Shown: positions 1 to 9,620, counted from the stretch's first letter. The stretch: DNA of 64,000 nt from Bacteroidales bacterium (GCA_015061085.1 SUXG01000001.1:124001-188000), one strand, 5' to 3'. Notes: generated from the letters alone by a model not told the origin. A program made the numbers and translations.

Positions 1-31
1 TTAATCCGGAAATTTTTAGAAGTATCTTTAA

Positions 32-1117
32 ATGAGACAACATAGATATTGTGTTATCATGTGTGGCGGTGTGGGGTCAAGATTTTGGCCTTTCAGCCGC
101 ACTAATGTGCCAAAACAATTCCTTGACTTCTTCGGGACAGGGAAAAGCTTGTTGCAGATGACAGTGGAACGCGTCAGTACGCTTGTCGATAAAGATCGCA
201 TAGTGCTCGTGACCAACGAGTCGTATGCTGATATGATACGTCAGCAACTACCTGAAATTAAAGAAAGCAACATACTGTTAGAGCCGGCACGTCGCAACAC
301 GGCACCATGTATCTGCTGGGCTGCTCACCACATCTTCGCTCAAGACCCTGAGGCATCGATAATGACGTTGCCGAGCGACCATCTGATACTTAAAGAAATG
401 GCGTTCATCAAAGCGATGGATGAGGGTATGACTTTTGTTGAAAACAACGACGGCTTGCTGACTCTTGGCATCAAACCGACATCGCCGGAAACCGGCTATG
501 GCTATATCCAAAAAGGAATGCAAGTCATAGGCTCTGACGACACAATGAAAGTCAAATCATTTACCGAAAAGCCAAATCTTGAAATGGCTAAAATGCTGAT
601 TGCGACAGGTGAATTTTTCTGGAACTCCGGTATTTTCCTTTGGAGAGCCAAAACTATCCTCGAGGCTTTCAAAAAGTATGCTCCGGAGATTGCTGCTCAT
701 TTCGATATGGGGCTGCCTTACTATGGTACGGAAAAAGAGCAAAATTTCATCAACGATGAATTTGTCAATTCTCCAAGCATTTCAGTCGATTACGCAATAA
801 TGGAAAAGGCTGAAAACGTCTATGTCAAAACTGTCGATCTCGGATGGAGTGATCTCGGCACGTGGAAGGCTCTTTACGAGACATCTCCAAAAAACATAGA
901 AGGCAATGTCACCCAAAATTGCAAATTGATAAGCAACGATTGCAGTGGCACTGTTTTCGCTATTAAAGGCGATAAAGTGATTGTCGCAGTGGGCCTTAAA
1001 GACTATATTGTGGCTGAAAATGGCAATGCTTTGCTGATTTGCCCTATGTCGGAAGAACAGAAAGTTCGACAAATGGTCAACGATGTAAAATCCAGATTTG
1101 GAGAAGATTACATATAA
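32..1117 (+). CDS. manC: mannose-1-phosphate guanylyltransferase
   Basis: Makes GDP-mannose from mannose 1-phosphate and GTP in the cytoplasm, feeding glycan and protein mannosylation. The N-terminal nucleotidyltransferase signature GGVGSRFWPFSR lies at residues 12-23, followed by LEPARRNTAP (83-92), LPSDH (113-117) and FTEKP (about 176). At 361 residues it is the short form without a fused isomerase domain. The ATG at 32 gives the usual N-terminus for the family. A TATCTTTA sequence, close to the Bacteroidales -7 box, ends only one base before this ATG (23-30), so the transcript may be nearly leaderless or start further upstream, outside the window. No operon partner is visible. Family identity is clear; the glycan it serves is unknown, although the DUF2723 gene at 38-41.7 kb is one possible consumer of mannosyl donors. 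Confidence 0.93.
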   Translation: MRQHRYCVIMCGGVGSRFWPFSRTNVPKQFLDFFGTGKSLLQMTVERVSTLVDKDRIVLVTNESYADMIRQQLPEIKESNILLEPARRNTAPCICWAAHHIFAQDPEASIMTLPSDHLILKEMAFIKAMDEGMTFVENNDGLLTLGIKPTSPETGYGYIQKGMQVIGSDDTMKVKSFTEKPNLEMAKMLIATGEFFWNSGIFLWRAKTILEAFKKYAPEIAAHFDMGLPYYGTEKEQNFINDEFVNSPSISVDYAIMEKAENVYVKTVDLGWSDLGTWKALYETSPKNIEGNVTQNCKLISNDCSGTVFAIKGDKVIVAVGLKDYIVAENGNALLICPMSEEQKVRQMVNDVKSRFGEDYI

Positions 1118-1195
1118 CAATTGATAGACGGCAAAGACCGCAGAAAAATATTTTTCGTGATTAACACGTGGGATTTAAATCCCCGTAATCCTATA

Positions 1196-1236
1196 ACGAG
1201 CAGAAGGCATCATCGCTTTCTGTTCGTCGTTTTTTT
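1196..1236 (+). terminator. rho-independent terminator after manC
   Basis: Arms 1196-1205 and 1218-1227 pair over ten bases (one G-U) and are followed by a run of seven T. It lies 80 bases past the manC stop and before the promoter of the next gene. Confidence 0.7.
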
Positions 1237-1280
1237 AGAAAAATAATAAATTCAAAGGAAGAAGGATTATTGGCTATAAA

Positions 1281-1312
1281 TTTGGAAAAATAGAACAATT
1301 GCGTTAATTTTG
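1281..1312 (+). promoter_or_regulatory. Bacteroidales-type promoter of the PAP2 gene
   Basis: TTTG at 1281-1284 and TAATTTTG at 1305-1312 are separated by 20 bases, matching the Bacteroidales -33/-7 consensus. Expected start is about 1320, giving a leader of some 55 bases. Confidence 0.7.
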
Positions 1313-1374
1313 TCGATGAAGAATAAATTGATACGGTTAATCATAGAATATTCGGATAATACGGATTTGAGAAA

Positions 1375-2037
1375 ATGGTGTTTTTGCAGTGGCTTATAGA
1401 AATAGATGAGCAATTATTGCTTGCCATAAACGGATGTCACAATGAGTATTTCGACCATTTTATGTACCTGTTTAGCGATAGGTGGATATGGGTGCCGATG
1501 TATGTTGCGATATTATATGTGATGGTGATAAATCTTTCTTTGCGAAAGATGATTGTCTGTTTGATAGCGATTACTTTGACAATAACAATCGCCGATCAGG
1601 TTGGCGCAAGTCTTATCCGTCCGATAGTTGAGCGAATGCGTCTTTCAAACCCCGACAATCCTATATCGGATTTGGTGCATATCGTCAATAATTATCGCAG
1701 TGGCAGATATGGTTTCCCGTCATGCCATGCGGCAAACACGTTTGGACTCGCATTCTTTGTTTGTTTTTTGTTTCGTCAGCGTTGGCTCACAGTGTTTTTG
1801 ATGTTTTGGGCTGTGGTGACATGTTATTCGAGGGTGTATTTAGGACTGCATTATCTCGGAGATTTGTTTTTTGGTATGATTCTCGGATTTCTATCGGCAG
1901 CCGTGGTCTATTTTGTAATGCGAAAGCTAATTGGCGAGCATTGCGAATGTAGGCTTAAGCACGTCAATACTCCGATCTATGTGGGAGCATTGACGATAGT
2001 CGTAATCTCTTTTATTTCGCCATTTATGCAATTCTGA
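1375..2037 (+). CDS. PAP2-family membrane phosphatase
   Basis: An integral membrane phosphatase of the type 2 phosphatidic acid phosphatase family, 220 residues. The three family motifs are visible in order: an RP-containing first motif (IRPIVERMR, about residues 81-89), the PSxH motif as FPSCHAANTFG (about 114-124), and SRVYLGLHYLGD (about 152-163) with the catalytic His and following Asp. Hydrophobic helices surround them, as expected for a five- to six-helix protein acting on a lipid phosphate at the membrane. Substrates could be undecaprenyl pyrophosphate, a phosphatidylglycerol phosphate or a lipid A phosphate; the sequence does not decide. It is a single-gene unit with its own promoter and an upstream terminator. 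Confidence 0.85.
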   Translation: MVFLQWLIEIDEQLLLAINGCHNEYFDHFMYLFSDRWIWVPMYVAILYVMVINLSLRKMIVCLIAITLTITIADQVGASLIRPIVERMRLSNPDNPISDLVHIVNNYRSGRYGFPSCHAANTFGLAFFVCFLFRQRWLTVFLMFWAVVTCYSRVYLGLHYLGDLFFGMILGFLSAAVVYFVMRKLIGEHCECRLKHVNTPIYVGALTIVVISFISPFMQF

Positions 2038-2091
2038 AATTCGTCTGATAGCCAAGTAGGTTGGCTATTGGCGATAATGTGGTGAAAATCG

Positions 2092-2122
2092 TTTGAATTG
2101 TAGAATAAATTGATTATCTTTG
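2092..2122 (+). promoter_or_regulatory. promoter of the YqeY-like gene (and probably serS)
   Basis: TTTG at 2092-2095, 19 bases, then TATCTTTG at 2115-2122. A small hairpin (arms 2049-2055 and 2061-2067) lies between the PAP2 stop and this promoter. Confidence 0.75.
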
Positions 2123-2150
2123 CGCATTAATAACGTAAATAGACGAAGAT

Positions 2151-2603
2151 ATGAATTTGTTTGATGTAGTGAGCGAGGATATAAAAAAAGCAATGCTCGC
2201 CCGAGATAAAGATAGGCTTGAAGCCCTCAGAAGCGTAAAGAAAGAGTTTCTTGAAGCAAAGACAGCACCGGGAGCCAATGGTGAATTGAGCGACGATGTT
2301 GCAACAAAAATTTTGGTAAAAATGGTAAAGCAGCGTAAAGAAAGCGCTCAAATATATGCTGAAAATAATCGTCAAGAACTTGCCGACACCGAATTGGCAC
2401 AAGCAAAAGTCATCGAAGAATATCTTCCGAAGCAATTGAGTGAAGAAGAATTGGAGGCTGAGTTGAAAGCTATTATCGTCGAAACAGGTGCACAAGGTCC
2501 AAAAGAAATGGGAAAAGTGATGGGCGTCGCATCAAAACGTCTTGCGGGACGCGCTGAAGGCAAGGCTATCTCTGCAAAAGTAAAAGAATTGCTCAACAAC
2601 TAA
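2151..2603 (+). CDS. GatB/YqeY domain-containing protein
   Basis: A 150-residue cytoplasmic protein made of the YqeY helical domain, which is related to the tail domain of the amidotransferase subunit GatB. Family features are the helical N-terminus (residues 1-75, including the stretch DRLEALRSVKKEF) and the C-terminal segment GPKEMGKVMGVASKRLAGRAEG (in parts, about 121-142), which matches the tRNA-binding tail. It stands alone, without a GatB catalytic domain. It is followed 58 bases later by serS in the same direction with no terminator between, so the two tRNA-related genes may be co-transcribed. The exact biochemical role of free YqeY proteins is not established. Confidence 0.9.
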   Translation: MNLFDVVSEDIKKAMLARDKDRLEALRSVKKEFLEAKTAPGANGELSDDVATKILVKMVKQRKESAQIYAENNRQELADTELAQAKVIEEYLPKQLSEEELEAELKAIIVETGAQGPKEMGKVMGVASKRLAGRAEGKAISAKVKELLNN

Positions 2604-2661
2604 GATTGTAAAATCAAAATCGACATTATATCAACACGTCGAAAATTAAAAATAAAAGAAA

Positions 2662-3933
2662 ATGCTTACACTTCAAAGTATTAAAGCCGACCCGGAATAT
2701 ATCATTGCTCGTTTGGCAGTCAAAGGATGCGATGCTCGTGCTCAGATTGAAGAAATTCTTCACATAGATGCTGAACGTCGCCGTCTTCAAACTATATGTG
2801 ACACAGATGCCTCTAAACTTAAAAAGTTGTCATCGCAAATAGCAATCCTTATGAAAGAAGGAAAACGCGATGAGGCAGAAGCCGCCAAAGCTGAGGTGAC
2901 AGAAATAAAATCAGTGGCCAAAGAGTTGCAAACTCAATTGGAAGATGCTGAAAACAGACAACGCGAAATTCTGTTGTCATTGCCGAATACACCATGTGAA
3001 GCAGTGCCGGAAGGAAAAACAGCAGAAGATAATGTGGTAGAAAAAGAAGGTGGCGAAAAACCATCGCTTGGCGAAGATGCTCAGCCACATTGGGATTTAG
3101 CAAAGAAATACGGTATAATAGATTGGGAGTTGGGTGTCAAAGTGACAGGTGCAGGCTTCCCATTCTATATAGGTAAAGGAGCGCGTCTTCAGCGTGCGTT
3201 GATTCAATTCTTCCTTGATGAAGCATGGAATGCAGGTTATATCGAAGTCGAACCTCCGTTTGTCGTTAACGAGGCTTCCGGTTATGGCACAGGACAACTT
3301 CCTGACAAAGAAGGTCAGATGTATCATTGCCAATTAGACGACCTTTATTTGATCCCGACAGCAGAAGTTCCGGTGACAAATATCTATCGTGATGTCATTA
3401 TTCCGGAAAAAGAATTGCCAAAGAAAAATTGTGCATTCTCAGCATGCTGGCGTCGTGAAGCCGGCAGCTATGGTAAGGATGTGAGAGGTCTTAACCGTCT
3501 TCACCAATTTGACAAGGTGGAAATTGTGCGCATCGAAAAGCCTGAAAATAGTTACGCTGCTCTTGAAGAAATGAAAGATCATGTGCAAGGGCTTCTTGAT
3601 AAGCTCGGTTTGCCTTGGAGAATACTTCGCCTTTGTGGTGGAGATATGAGCTTCACTTCTGCAATTACATTCGACTTTGAAGTGTGGAGTGCGGCTCAAA
3701 AACGTTGGCTTGAAGTAAGCTCTGTCAGCAACTTTGAAAGCTACCAGGCAAACAGATTGAAATGTCGATATCGTGGAGAAGACAAAAAGACTCAACTTTG
3801 TCACACTCTTAACGGCTCGGCATTGGCATTGCCACGCATAGTGGCTGCATTGCTTGAAAACAATCAGACACCACAAGGAATTGTTATTCCGGAATGCCTA
3901 CGCAAATACACCGGATTTGATATAATAGATTAA
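2662..3933 (+). CDS. serS: serine--tRNA ligase
   Basis: Charges tRNA-Ser (and tRNA-Sec where present) with serine in the cytoplasm. The 423-residue length is standard. An N-terminal coiled-coil arm (about residues 28-110, rich in Lys and Glu) is followed by the class II catalytic core: motif 2 around FSACWRREAGSYGKDVRGL (about 258-276) and motif 3 around TLNGSALALPRIVAALLEN (about 384-402), the latter with the conserved Arg that contacts ATP. It follows the YqeY-like gene by 58 bases and probably shares its transcript. Nothing unusual is seen in key residues. Confidence 0.97.
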   Translation: MLTLQSIKADPEYIIARLAVKGCDARAQIEEILHIDAERRRLQTICDTDASKLKKLSSQIAILMKEGKRDEAEAAKAEVTEIKSVAKELQTQLEDAENRQREILLSLPNTPCEAVPEGKTAEDNVVEKEGGEKPSLGEDAQPHWDLAKKYGIIDWELGVKVTGAGFPFYIGKGARLQRALIQFFLDEAWNAGYIEVEPPFVVNEASGYGTGQLPDKEGQMYHCQLDDLYLIPTAEVPVTNIYRDVIIPEKELPKKNCAFSACWRREAGSYGKDVRGLNRLHQFDKVEIVRIEKPENSYAALEEMKDHVQGLLDKLGLPWRILRLCGGDMSFTSAITFDFEVWSAAQKRWLEVSSVSNFESYQANRLKCRYRGEDKKTQLCHTLNGSALALPRIVAALLENNQTPQGIVIPECLRKYTGFDIID

Positions 3934-3941
3934 TAACCAAT

Positions 3942-3966
3942 GCCTCTCCGATAAAATCGGAGAGGC
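3942..3966. terminator. hairpin between serS and the pseudokinase gene
   Basis: Perfect 11-bp arms (3942-3952 and 3956-3966) around a three-base loop. It lies eight bases after the serS stop, but a T-run is absent on the plus side, so it may be a processing or weak termination hairpin. Confidence 0.5.
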
Positions 3967-3985
3967 AAAATAATACCGACAGATC

Positions 3986-4762
3986 ATGGCAGCATACATC
4001 AGCAGAGAAGAAAAGAAAATTCCAATCAATGATCCATCCGGAAAATGGACGGACATGACATTGCTCCCGGAATGGGAAGAGGAATTCTATAATGTTTATA
4101 CAGCTAAAAAGCATGGTAAATGGGTGATGCTTAAGGCGTTGAAAAAAGAGTATGCCGACGACCCAAAGTATCAAGAGATGCTCGAAAGAGAATTTGATAC
4201 TCGCTATAACTTGGCGCATGCAAATATTGTCATGGTCAATGATTATGAGCAGATACCCGACATCGGTATGGCGATAATTACCGACGATGTCTATGGCTAT
4301 TCTCTACGACGTCTTATCGATGAAAAGAGATTGTCGCCGATGATTTTGCGCCGAATCGAAACGCAACTTGTCGATGCCATCGACTACATGCAAGAAAATC
4401 ATATCATCCACCACCCGATAACTCCGGATAAAATCATCTTCACTGAGATGACAGAAAATCTCAAGCTTATCGATGTGGGTTACGACCATAAATCATCTCT
4501 AACTCCACAAGATACCGCCGATGATATTTTGGCATACGGAAAAATCCTTAGCGAAGTGCTTGACAACATCCCGAATGCTTCGCCAAGATTACGTAAAATT
4601 GCCAACAAATGTATTGATCCGGATCCAAAACGCCGATATAGTTCATTCTCAGAACTATATCTCGCAATCGAACGACGCAGTAGCAGTCAATTGTATATAT
4701 GGTTGATTGCTTTTATCTGTGCAATGGTAGGATTGCTCGTGTGGTTGACATTGGGTAATTAA
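3986..4762 (+). CDS. membrane-anchored protein kinase-like protein, probable pseudokinase
   Basis: A 258-residue protein with a eukaryotic-like protein kinase fold followed by one C-terminal membrane helix (about residues 235-256), leaving only a very short tail beyond it. The VAIK-type lysine (WVMLKALK, Lys50) and a candidate helix C glutamate (about 67) are present. The catalytic loop, normally HRDLKPEN, reads HHPITPDK (142-149): the catalytic Asp is Pro, the Lys is Thr and the Asn is Lys. The DFG motif is DVG (163-165), so a metal-binding Asp remains. There is no glycine-rich loop that I can recognise. The pattern suggests a protein that may bind nucleotide but does not phosphorylate by the usual mechanism, perhaps a scaffold at the inner membrane. 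It lies between serS and a GNAT-like gene. Confidence 0.75.
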   Translation: MAAYISREEKKIPINDPSGKWTDMTLLPEWEEEFYNVYTAKKHGKWVMLKALKKEYADDPKYQEMLEREFDTRYNLAHANIVMVNDYEQIPDIGMAIITDDVYGYSLRRLIDEKRLSPMILRRIETQLVDAIDYMQENHIIHHPITPDKIIFTEMTENLKLIDVGYDHKSSLTPQDTADDILAYGKILSEVLDNIPNASPRLRKIANKCIDPDPKRRYSSFSELYLAIERRSSSQLYIWLIAFICAMVGLLVWLTLGN

Positions 4763-4860
4763 GCAAAAATCCCCTTTGGTAAAGTTTGCTCATTACTGAT
4801 GAGTGAAAGCTTTATGCTATTAGTTAAAGTAGAAATAAGAATAAATAAAATTCATAGTAA

Positions 4861-5988
4861 ATGGTAGAAATACGCCAAATCAAACCGACACGCAGCAACC
4901 TTAAGAAGTTTGTGGAGTTTCAAATTAAGCTCTACGAAGGAAATCCATACTTCATTCCGCCATTGGTGTCAGACGAAATCGCTACTCTCGACTCTAAGGT
5001 AAACCCGGCATTCGACCACTGCGAGTCAGCCTATTTTATGGCCTATAGCGACGGAAAACCGATCGGTCGCATTGCTGCTATGATTAATAAGCAAGTCAAC
5101 GAGAAAGAGAATGTGTGTCAAGCACGTTTCGGATTTGTCGATTTTATTGACGACGCAGAAGTCAGTAAAGCACTCTTTGACGCAGCTGAGAAATGGGCTA
5201 AACAAAAAGGTATGGACAATATCGTCGGTCCGCTCGGTTTCACCGATCTTGACAACGAGGGGATGCTTATCAACGGATTTGAGGAACTCGGCACAATGGC
5301 GACAATTTACAACTATCCGTACTACCCTGAGCATATCGAGCGCTTAGGCTACGAAAAGGAGGTTGATTGGCATGAGTTCCTTATGGAAGTTCCAGAACAA
5401 ATTCCGGATAAGCACAGGCGTATCGCAGAAATTGTCAAGAAGAAATTTAATCTTCGCGTGTTGAAATTTACCTCGCGTAAGGCGCTCAAAGAACAATATG
5501 GTCAGGCACTTTTTGAGCTGATCAATGAAGCATACGACGACCTCTACGGCTACTCTCGTCTCACAAAACGTCAAATCGACTATTACATCAAGATATATCT
5601 CGGTATGCTCAACCTTGACTTGGTAACTCTTATCGTCGATAGCGATGATAAACTCGTCGGAGTCGGCATCTCTATACAGTCGATGAGTCGTGCGTTGCAG
5701 AAGTCAAAGGGCAAGATGTTCCCATTCGGATGGTGGCATCTACTTAAGGGATTAAAGGGTAAAAACGATCGTGTTGACTTACTACTTGTTGCAGTTAAAC
5801 CTCAATATAAAGGCAAGGGCATCAATGCACTCCTTTTCACCGATCTTATCCCTGCCTACAACAAGTATGGTTTCAAATGGGCTGAAAGCAATCCTGAATT
5901 AGAGTCAAATGCAGCTGTACAAAATCAGTGGGAGGCATTCTCTTATCGTCAGCACCGTAATCGCAGAGCTTATATTAAAAAGATATAA
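4861..5988 (+). CDS. GNAT-like N-acetyltransferase family protein
   Basis: A 375-residue soluble protein conserved in outline with large GNAT-like proteins of Bacteroidetes. Two acetyltransferase-like segments can be seen: an N-terminal half (about residues 1-165) with a small GNAT-like stretch GKPIGRIAAMIN (65-76), and a C-terminal half (about 190-375) whose VDLLLVAVKPQYKGKGINA (in the 300s) looks like the acetyl-CoA pyrophosphate-binding loop Q/RxxGxG/A. The substrate is unknown. The ATG at 4861 is preceded by an AT-rich spacer and no clear -7 box. A strong hairpin terminator follows. It is transcribed alone or with the upstream pseudokinase gene, 98 bases away. Confidence 0.75.
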   Translation: MVEIRQIKPTRSNLKKFVEFQIKLYEGNPYFIPPLVSDEIATLDSKVNPAFDHCESAYFMAYSDGKPIGRIAAMINKQVNEKENVCQARFGFVDFIDDAEVSKALFDAAEKWAKQKGMDNIVGPLGFTDLDNEGMLINGFEELGTMATIYNYPYYPEHIERLGYEKEVDWHEFLMEVPEQIPDKHRRIAEIVKKKFNLRVLKFTSRKALKEQYGQALFELINEAYDDLYGYSRLTKRQIDYYIKIYLGMLNLDLVTLIVDSDDKLVGVGISIQSMSRALQKSKGKMFPFGWWHLLKGLKGKNDRVDLLLVAVKPQYKGKGINALLFTDLIPAYNKYGFKWAESNPELESNAAVQNQWEAFSYRQHRNRRAYIKKI

Positions 5989-6026
5989 AAAGATAAGTAA
6001 ATTTATAGAAGACTTCTTAATAAAAT

Positions 6027-6062
6027 AAATCGGGATGCTTGCAACAACAAGCATCCCGATTT
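6027..6062. terminator. strong terminator after the GNAT-like gene
   Basis: Arms 6028-6041 and 6048-6061 are perfectly complementary (extended by an A-T pair at 6027/6062) around a six-base loop, flanked by A and T runs, so it can work in both directions. Confidence 0.85.
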
Positions 6063-6133
6063 TATAAAGTTGCAGATATATAAAATTCAGTGTAATGTTG
6101 ATTAAAGACTACGGATACCAATTACAAAAAAAT

Positions 6134-6163
6134 AAGGCGAACTCGATTTTGTAAGTTCGCCTT
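6134..6163 (-). terminator. terminator of the GLUG-repeat protein gene
   Basis: Ten-base arms 6134-6143 and 6154-6163. On the minus strand the hairpin is followed by a T-rich tract (6124-6133), 14 bases past the stop of the minus-strand gene. Confidence 0.8.
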
Positions 6164-6176
6164 AGATATTAAAATT

Positions 6177-9100
6177 TTATTTAATTATAAATTTGTGGAT
6201 CAGACGTGTGTTGCCTTTTGTCGCGACAGCAATGTAAAGTCCATCGGAGAGGTTGCTCACTTCGATTGATTCTGCATCGGTATGAGCGACTTTTATGCCG
6301 TTGGTAGCAAAAATTTCGATTAAATCGGATCCTTCTGCAAACAATGTTTTTCCGTCGAATAACATTGTGTTATCAGAATTGTTGCTGATTTCTTCAATTG
6401 ATGATATTCCGATAACATCGCATGTCGCTTTAAGTCCATCACATTCAAATGTGATTACAGCTGAACCAGGAGAAAGAATTATAACGGCAAAAGTTTTGCT
6501 GTTTTCGTCCTTATCAGAAGTTGAACTTGTGAGTTCATTTATTGTAGCAACATTTTCGTCAGAAGAAGATATCGTGATATTATCTAATGTGTTGCCATAG
6601 ATGTTGACAGTGAGTAGTGTATCTTCACCTTCAATAGATTCAATAAGATTTTTGTCGATACTTAAGTATTTGGCGATGTTTTGGAAATAGAGCACCGGAG
6701 TAGTTGCATCTTCTTTCCATGGTTTGCTCATATTCTTGCCATAAAGGAATCCGTATGTTTCGTAAAATGCTTTATCTGTAACAGTAAGGTCTAAATCGCA
6801 ACCATGTATTGAACTAAGATTGTCCGAAGTTATGATGTTGCCTTTAAGAAGCATATTTTTATCGGCATGATTTGCGGCAATACCTATTTCGCTTAATATT
6901 TTTTCTCCCTCTTCAAATTCAGTTAAATCAATAGTCCAACCGACTATTCTACCGACACTCTTTGCATCACTTGATGCGTTTATGCTTTGTTGAGCGGCAA
7001 TGTTATTGTAGATTACTTTGGTAGTCGAATTGCCTGTCCAATCCCCTTCTAAATAACCACAAATGCCACCGATATTGGCAACTCCGTTTTTAGCATTAGA
7101 AGTCAACATGCCACGTACGATGTTGTTTTGGATTAGTCCGCGACTTGATGAATTGCCGACAATTCCTCCGATGTTATATTGTCCGATAATATTAACGGAT
7201 ACGTTGCAATTTTTAACTTCACAGTCAGAACCTGTCATGCCGACCACACCACCGATGTCAGACAATCCAACGATTTGACTGATGTTTTTATGAGTATCGC
7301 CGACGTAGCAACCCATGATAGTTGTAGCGGTGCGTGTATCGCCTGCTATGCCACCGATATAAGTAGCATCGGCTGCATCGATAATGATGTCGTTGACACT
7401 ACATCTGCTGATTGAGGTGTAGTAGCATGCTTCACCAATCATACCTCCGATAGTGTTTGTGTTGTTGTTGCCGATAATCAACGGGTTGAAAATATGGATA
7501 TTATCAAAGGTTGATTTCATTGTCATGCCGGCAACTATTCCGGTGTAGTAGTTTTGCTTTGTCATCTCAATTGTCGGCTCGATGAATACAATGTTTCTAA
7601 CCTTCGATTCTGCATCAAGGTAGCCAAATAATCCACAATAGTCGGCCGTAGAATTGATGTATAGATTTTTTATGGCATGGTTTTGTCCGTCAAGACTGCC
7701 GGCAAATGTGGGGATAGGGCGCCATGTTCCGGAGTAATCGGCTAAGTCTATGTCACAACCTAAAATATAGTGAGCTTCAGGCTCGTTGGCTATTTGTTCA
7801 AGGTCGCCAGCTGATGTGATTATATACGGGTTTTCGGCTGAACCATCACCTCCGGCTTCAAATTTTTCAAGTGGCAATTGATAAAAATCGATTGTATAAA
7901 TGTCGGTATCTGCATCGCAATATGCAATGAAAAGAGACGCATCGGAAGGATCAGTTGCGATAAAGCCTCCATTATAGTACAAGCCCTTTTCTTCGTTGTC
8001 AGAGAAATGGCGAATTATGCTTCCGTCTTCTTTTGCAATATAAAGATTATTGTTTAGTGTATTTGTATCGGTATTACGTGTTTTTGTGAGGAATACATAT
8101 TCATATTCGGCATCCGAATCAACGAGGTAAGGATTGAGAATTTCGCCATTGATATAAGCTGAGAAATATTCCACATTAGCATCAAGAGTGAAGTCAACAT
8201 AATGATCTATTTGACCATTGCTATCATACCACCCGATTGAGGAAATGACATTTCCATTTTTGTCGATATCGCCTTGACTGACTGAGATTACATATTTATA
8301 ATCTCCTTCATTGATGCAACGATCAATGTTTGTGGAGATTAATCTATTATCAATGATACCCGGCAGTGTCACTGCAAGATTACAGCTTGGGAGATCGACC
8401 ATTTCAATCATTCCTTCGCCAACATCTGTTTTGATAAGACCGACTTGGTCCTCATATCCTTTAAGTGTACTCATGTGTATCCATCCGGCTATGCGATTGC
8501 CAATGTTTGCTATTTTATCACCATTTTGGTCAAATACATCAAAATGATATACATAACCATCAGATTCGAGCAGATAATCGTATCTTGAGATGATAAAATT
8601 CAATTGATCGTCACCACTGTATTTACCTATTGAAAGGTCGCATGTTGAGAATATTCCAAATGCTGCAAATGTGTAGAACGCATCTTCTCCTCCTTCAAGT
8701 GGAATGTTGAGTGTTGTCACCGGTTGGAAATCGTTGTCAAACACTTCTAAGACAAATGTATTGTCAGGAGTTGGCTCCGGCTCAATCATGAAATCGTCTG
8801 TAGGAATCATATATTCTTTTTCATAATGGCTCAGTACATAGTAGATTTTTCCATCAAGGTTGTAAGCGTTGATGTAGGCCGCATCCATATAGTTGATGAG
8901 TTTGGCTTCGATGGTAAATGTATGAGCAATAACCGGCTCTGTAGTATCCCAACCACCTCGATTGTAAATATCAATCTTAATATTACCTTCGTTGTCAGGT
9001 CGGCATGTGATTAATTGTGGATTTTGCTTAAAATCGGTCGATGCATCGAAAAACATCGCTGCTTCGCATTCGTAACTTGTCGCTTTTTCTCCTGTTGTCA

Positions 9101-9620
9101 ATGTATAGACATCAACCCAGAATTTCCCCATATAATCTTCTGTGACGGCATGATTGAATATTGCGATTTCGTATGTCGAATTATTGCGCTCGAAGAAGTT
9201 GGTGGTCACAGTTCCGAATGGCTCCATTTGGTTGACACTTAATCCCTCAGGCGACTGAATAGAAAGTTTGCCCACTTCGGAATAATCGCTGTCATAGACT
9301 GTTATTTCAGTCGATGCGTAGTACCATCCATCGAATGTAAATGTTTGAGAGTAGAACCAATCTGATCCATCAGGTCCTTTAAGAAATCCCCATGTCATGG
9401 AGTTGTTGACTGTCGCTGTTGGGTCTTCGCTTGAAACGACTCGTTGAGGCACTGATTTCAATGAGATACCATTTTCTCCTAATTGGTGAGTTAAGGCTTT
9501 TATAGGAGAGTCAATGCCTACATAGCGCTGACTCATGTCTGAAAAATTAATTGCATCGGAGTTGAATGTAGAGAATCCAATAGTTCCGATTAGAGCGATC
9601 GATAGTAGATTTTTCTTCAT
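6177..9620 (-). CDS. T9SS-exported GLUG-repeat surface protein
   Basis: A large secreted protein of 1147 residues from the ATG at 9620, chosen because it begins with a signal peptide (MKKNLLSIALIGTIGFSTF); the frame is open for 36 more codons upstream, but these cross the promoter. The N-terminal two thirds have no domain I recognise by eye. The middle to C-terminal part (about 600-960) carries repeated GLUG-type units with cores such as GGMIGEACYY, GGIAGDTRTA, GGVVGMTGSD, GGIVGNSSSR and GGICGYLEGD. A bacterial Ig-like stretch (about 990-1060) follows, then a C-terminal T9SS sorting domain ending in GLYIAVATKGNTRLIHKFII. It probably acts on the cell surface or outside the cell, perhaps in adhesion. 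It is a single-gene unit with its own promoter and terminator. Confidence 0.85.
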   Translation of the reverse strand: MKKNLLSIALIGTIGFSTFNSDAINFSDMSQRYVGIDSPIKALTHQLGENGISLKSVPQRVVSSEDPTATVNNSMTWGFLKGPDGSDWFYSQTFTFDGWYYASTEITVYDSDYSEVGKLSIQSPEGLSVNQMEPFGTVTTNFFERNNSTYEIAIFNHAVTEDYMGKFWVDVYTLTTGEKATSYECEAAMFFDASTDFKQNPQLITCRPDNEGNIKIDIYNRGGWDTTEPVIAHTFTIEAKLINYMDAAYINAYNLDGKIYYVLSHYEKEYMIPTDDFMIEPEPTPDNTFVLEVFDNDFQPVTTLNIPLEGGEDAFYTFAAFGIFSTCDLSIGKYSGDDQLNFIISRYDYLLESDGYVYHFDVFDQNGDKIANIGNRIAGWIHMSTLKGYEDQVGLIKTDVGEGMIEMVDLPSCNLAVTLPGIIDNRLISTNIDRCINEGDYKYVISVSQGDIDKNGNVISSIGWYDSNGQIDHYVDFTLDANVEYFSAYINGEILNPYLVDSDAEYEYVFLTKTRNTDTNTLNNNLYIAKEDGSIIRHFSDNEEKGLYYNGGFIATDPSDASLFIAYCDADTDIYTIDFYQLPLEKFEAGGDGSAENPYIITSAGDLEQIANEPEAHYILGCDIDLADYSGTWRPIPTFAGSLDGQNHAIKNLYINSTADYCGLFGYLDAESKVRNIVFIEPTIEMTKQNYYTGIVAGMTMKSTFDNIHIFNPLIIGNNNTNTIGGMIGEACYYTSISRCSVNDIIIDAADATYIGGIAGDTRTATTIMGCYVGDTHKNISQIVGLSDIGGVVGMTGSDCEVKNCNVSVNIIGQYNIGGIVGNSSSRGLIQNNIVRGMLTSNAKNGVANIGGICGYLEGDWTGNSTTKVIYNNIAAQQSINASSDAKSVGRIVGWTIDLTEFEEGEKILSEIGIAANHADKNMLLKGNIITSDNLSSIHGCDLDLTVTDKAFYETYGFLYGKNMSKPWKEDATTPVLYFQNIAKYLSIDKNLIESIEGEDTLLTVNIYGNTLDNITISSSDENVATINELTSSTSDKDENSKTFAVIILSPGSAVITFECDGLKATCDVIGISSIEEISNNSDNTMLFDGKTLFAEGSDLIEIFATNGIKVAHTDAESIEVSNLSDGLYIAVATKGNTRLIHKFIIK

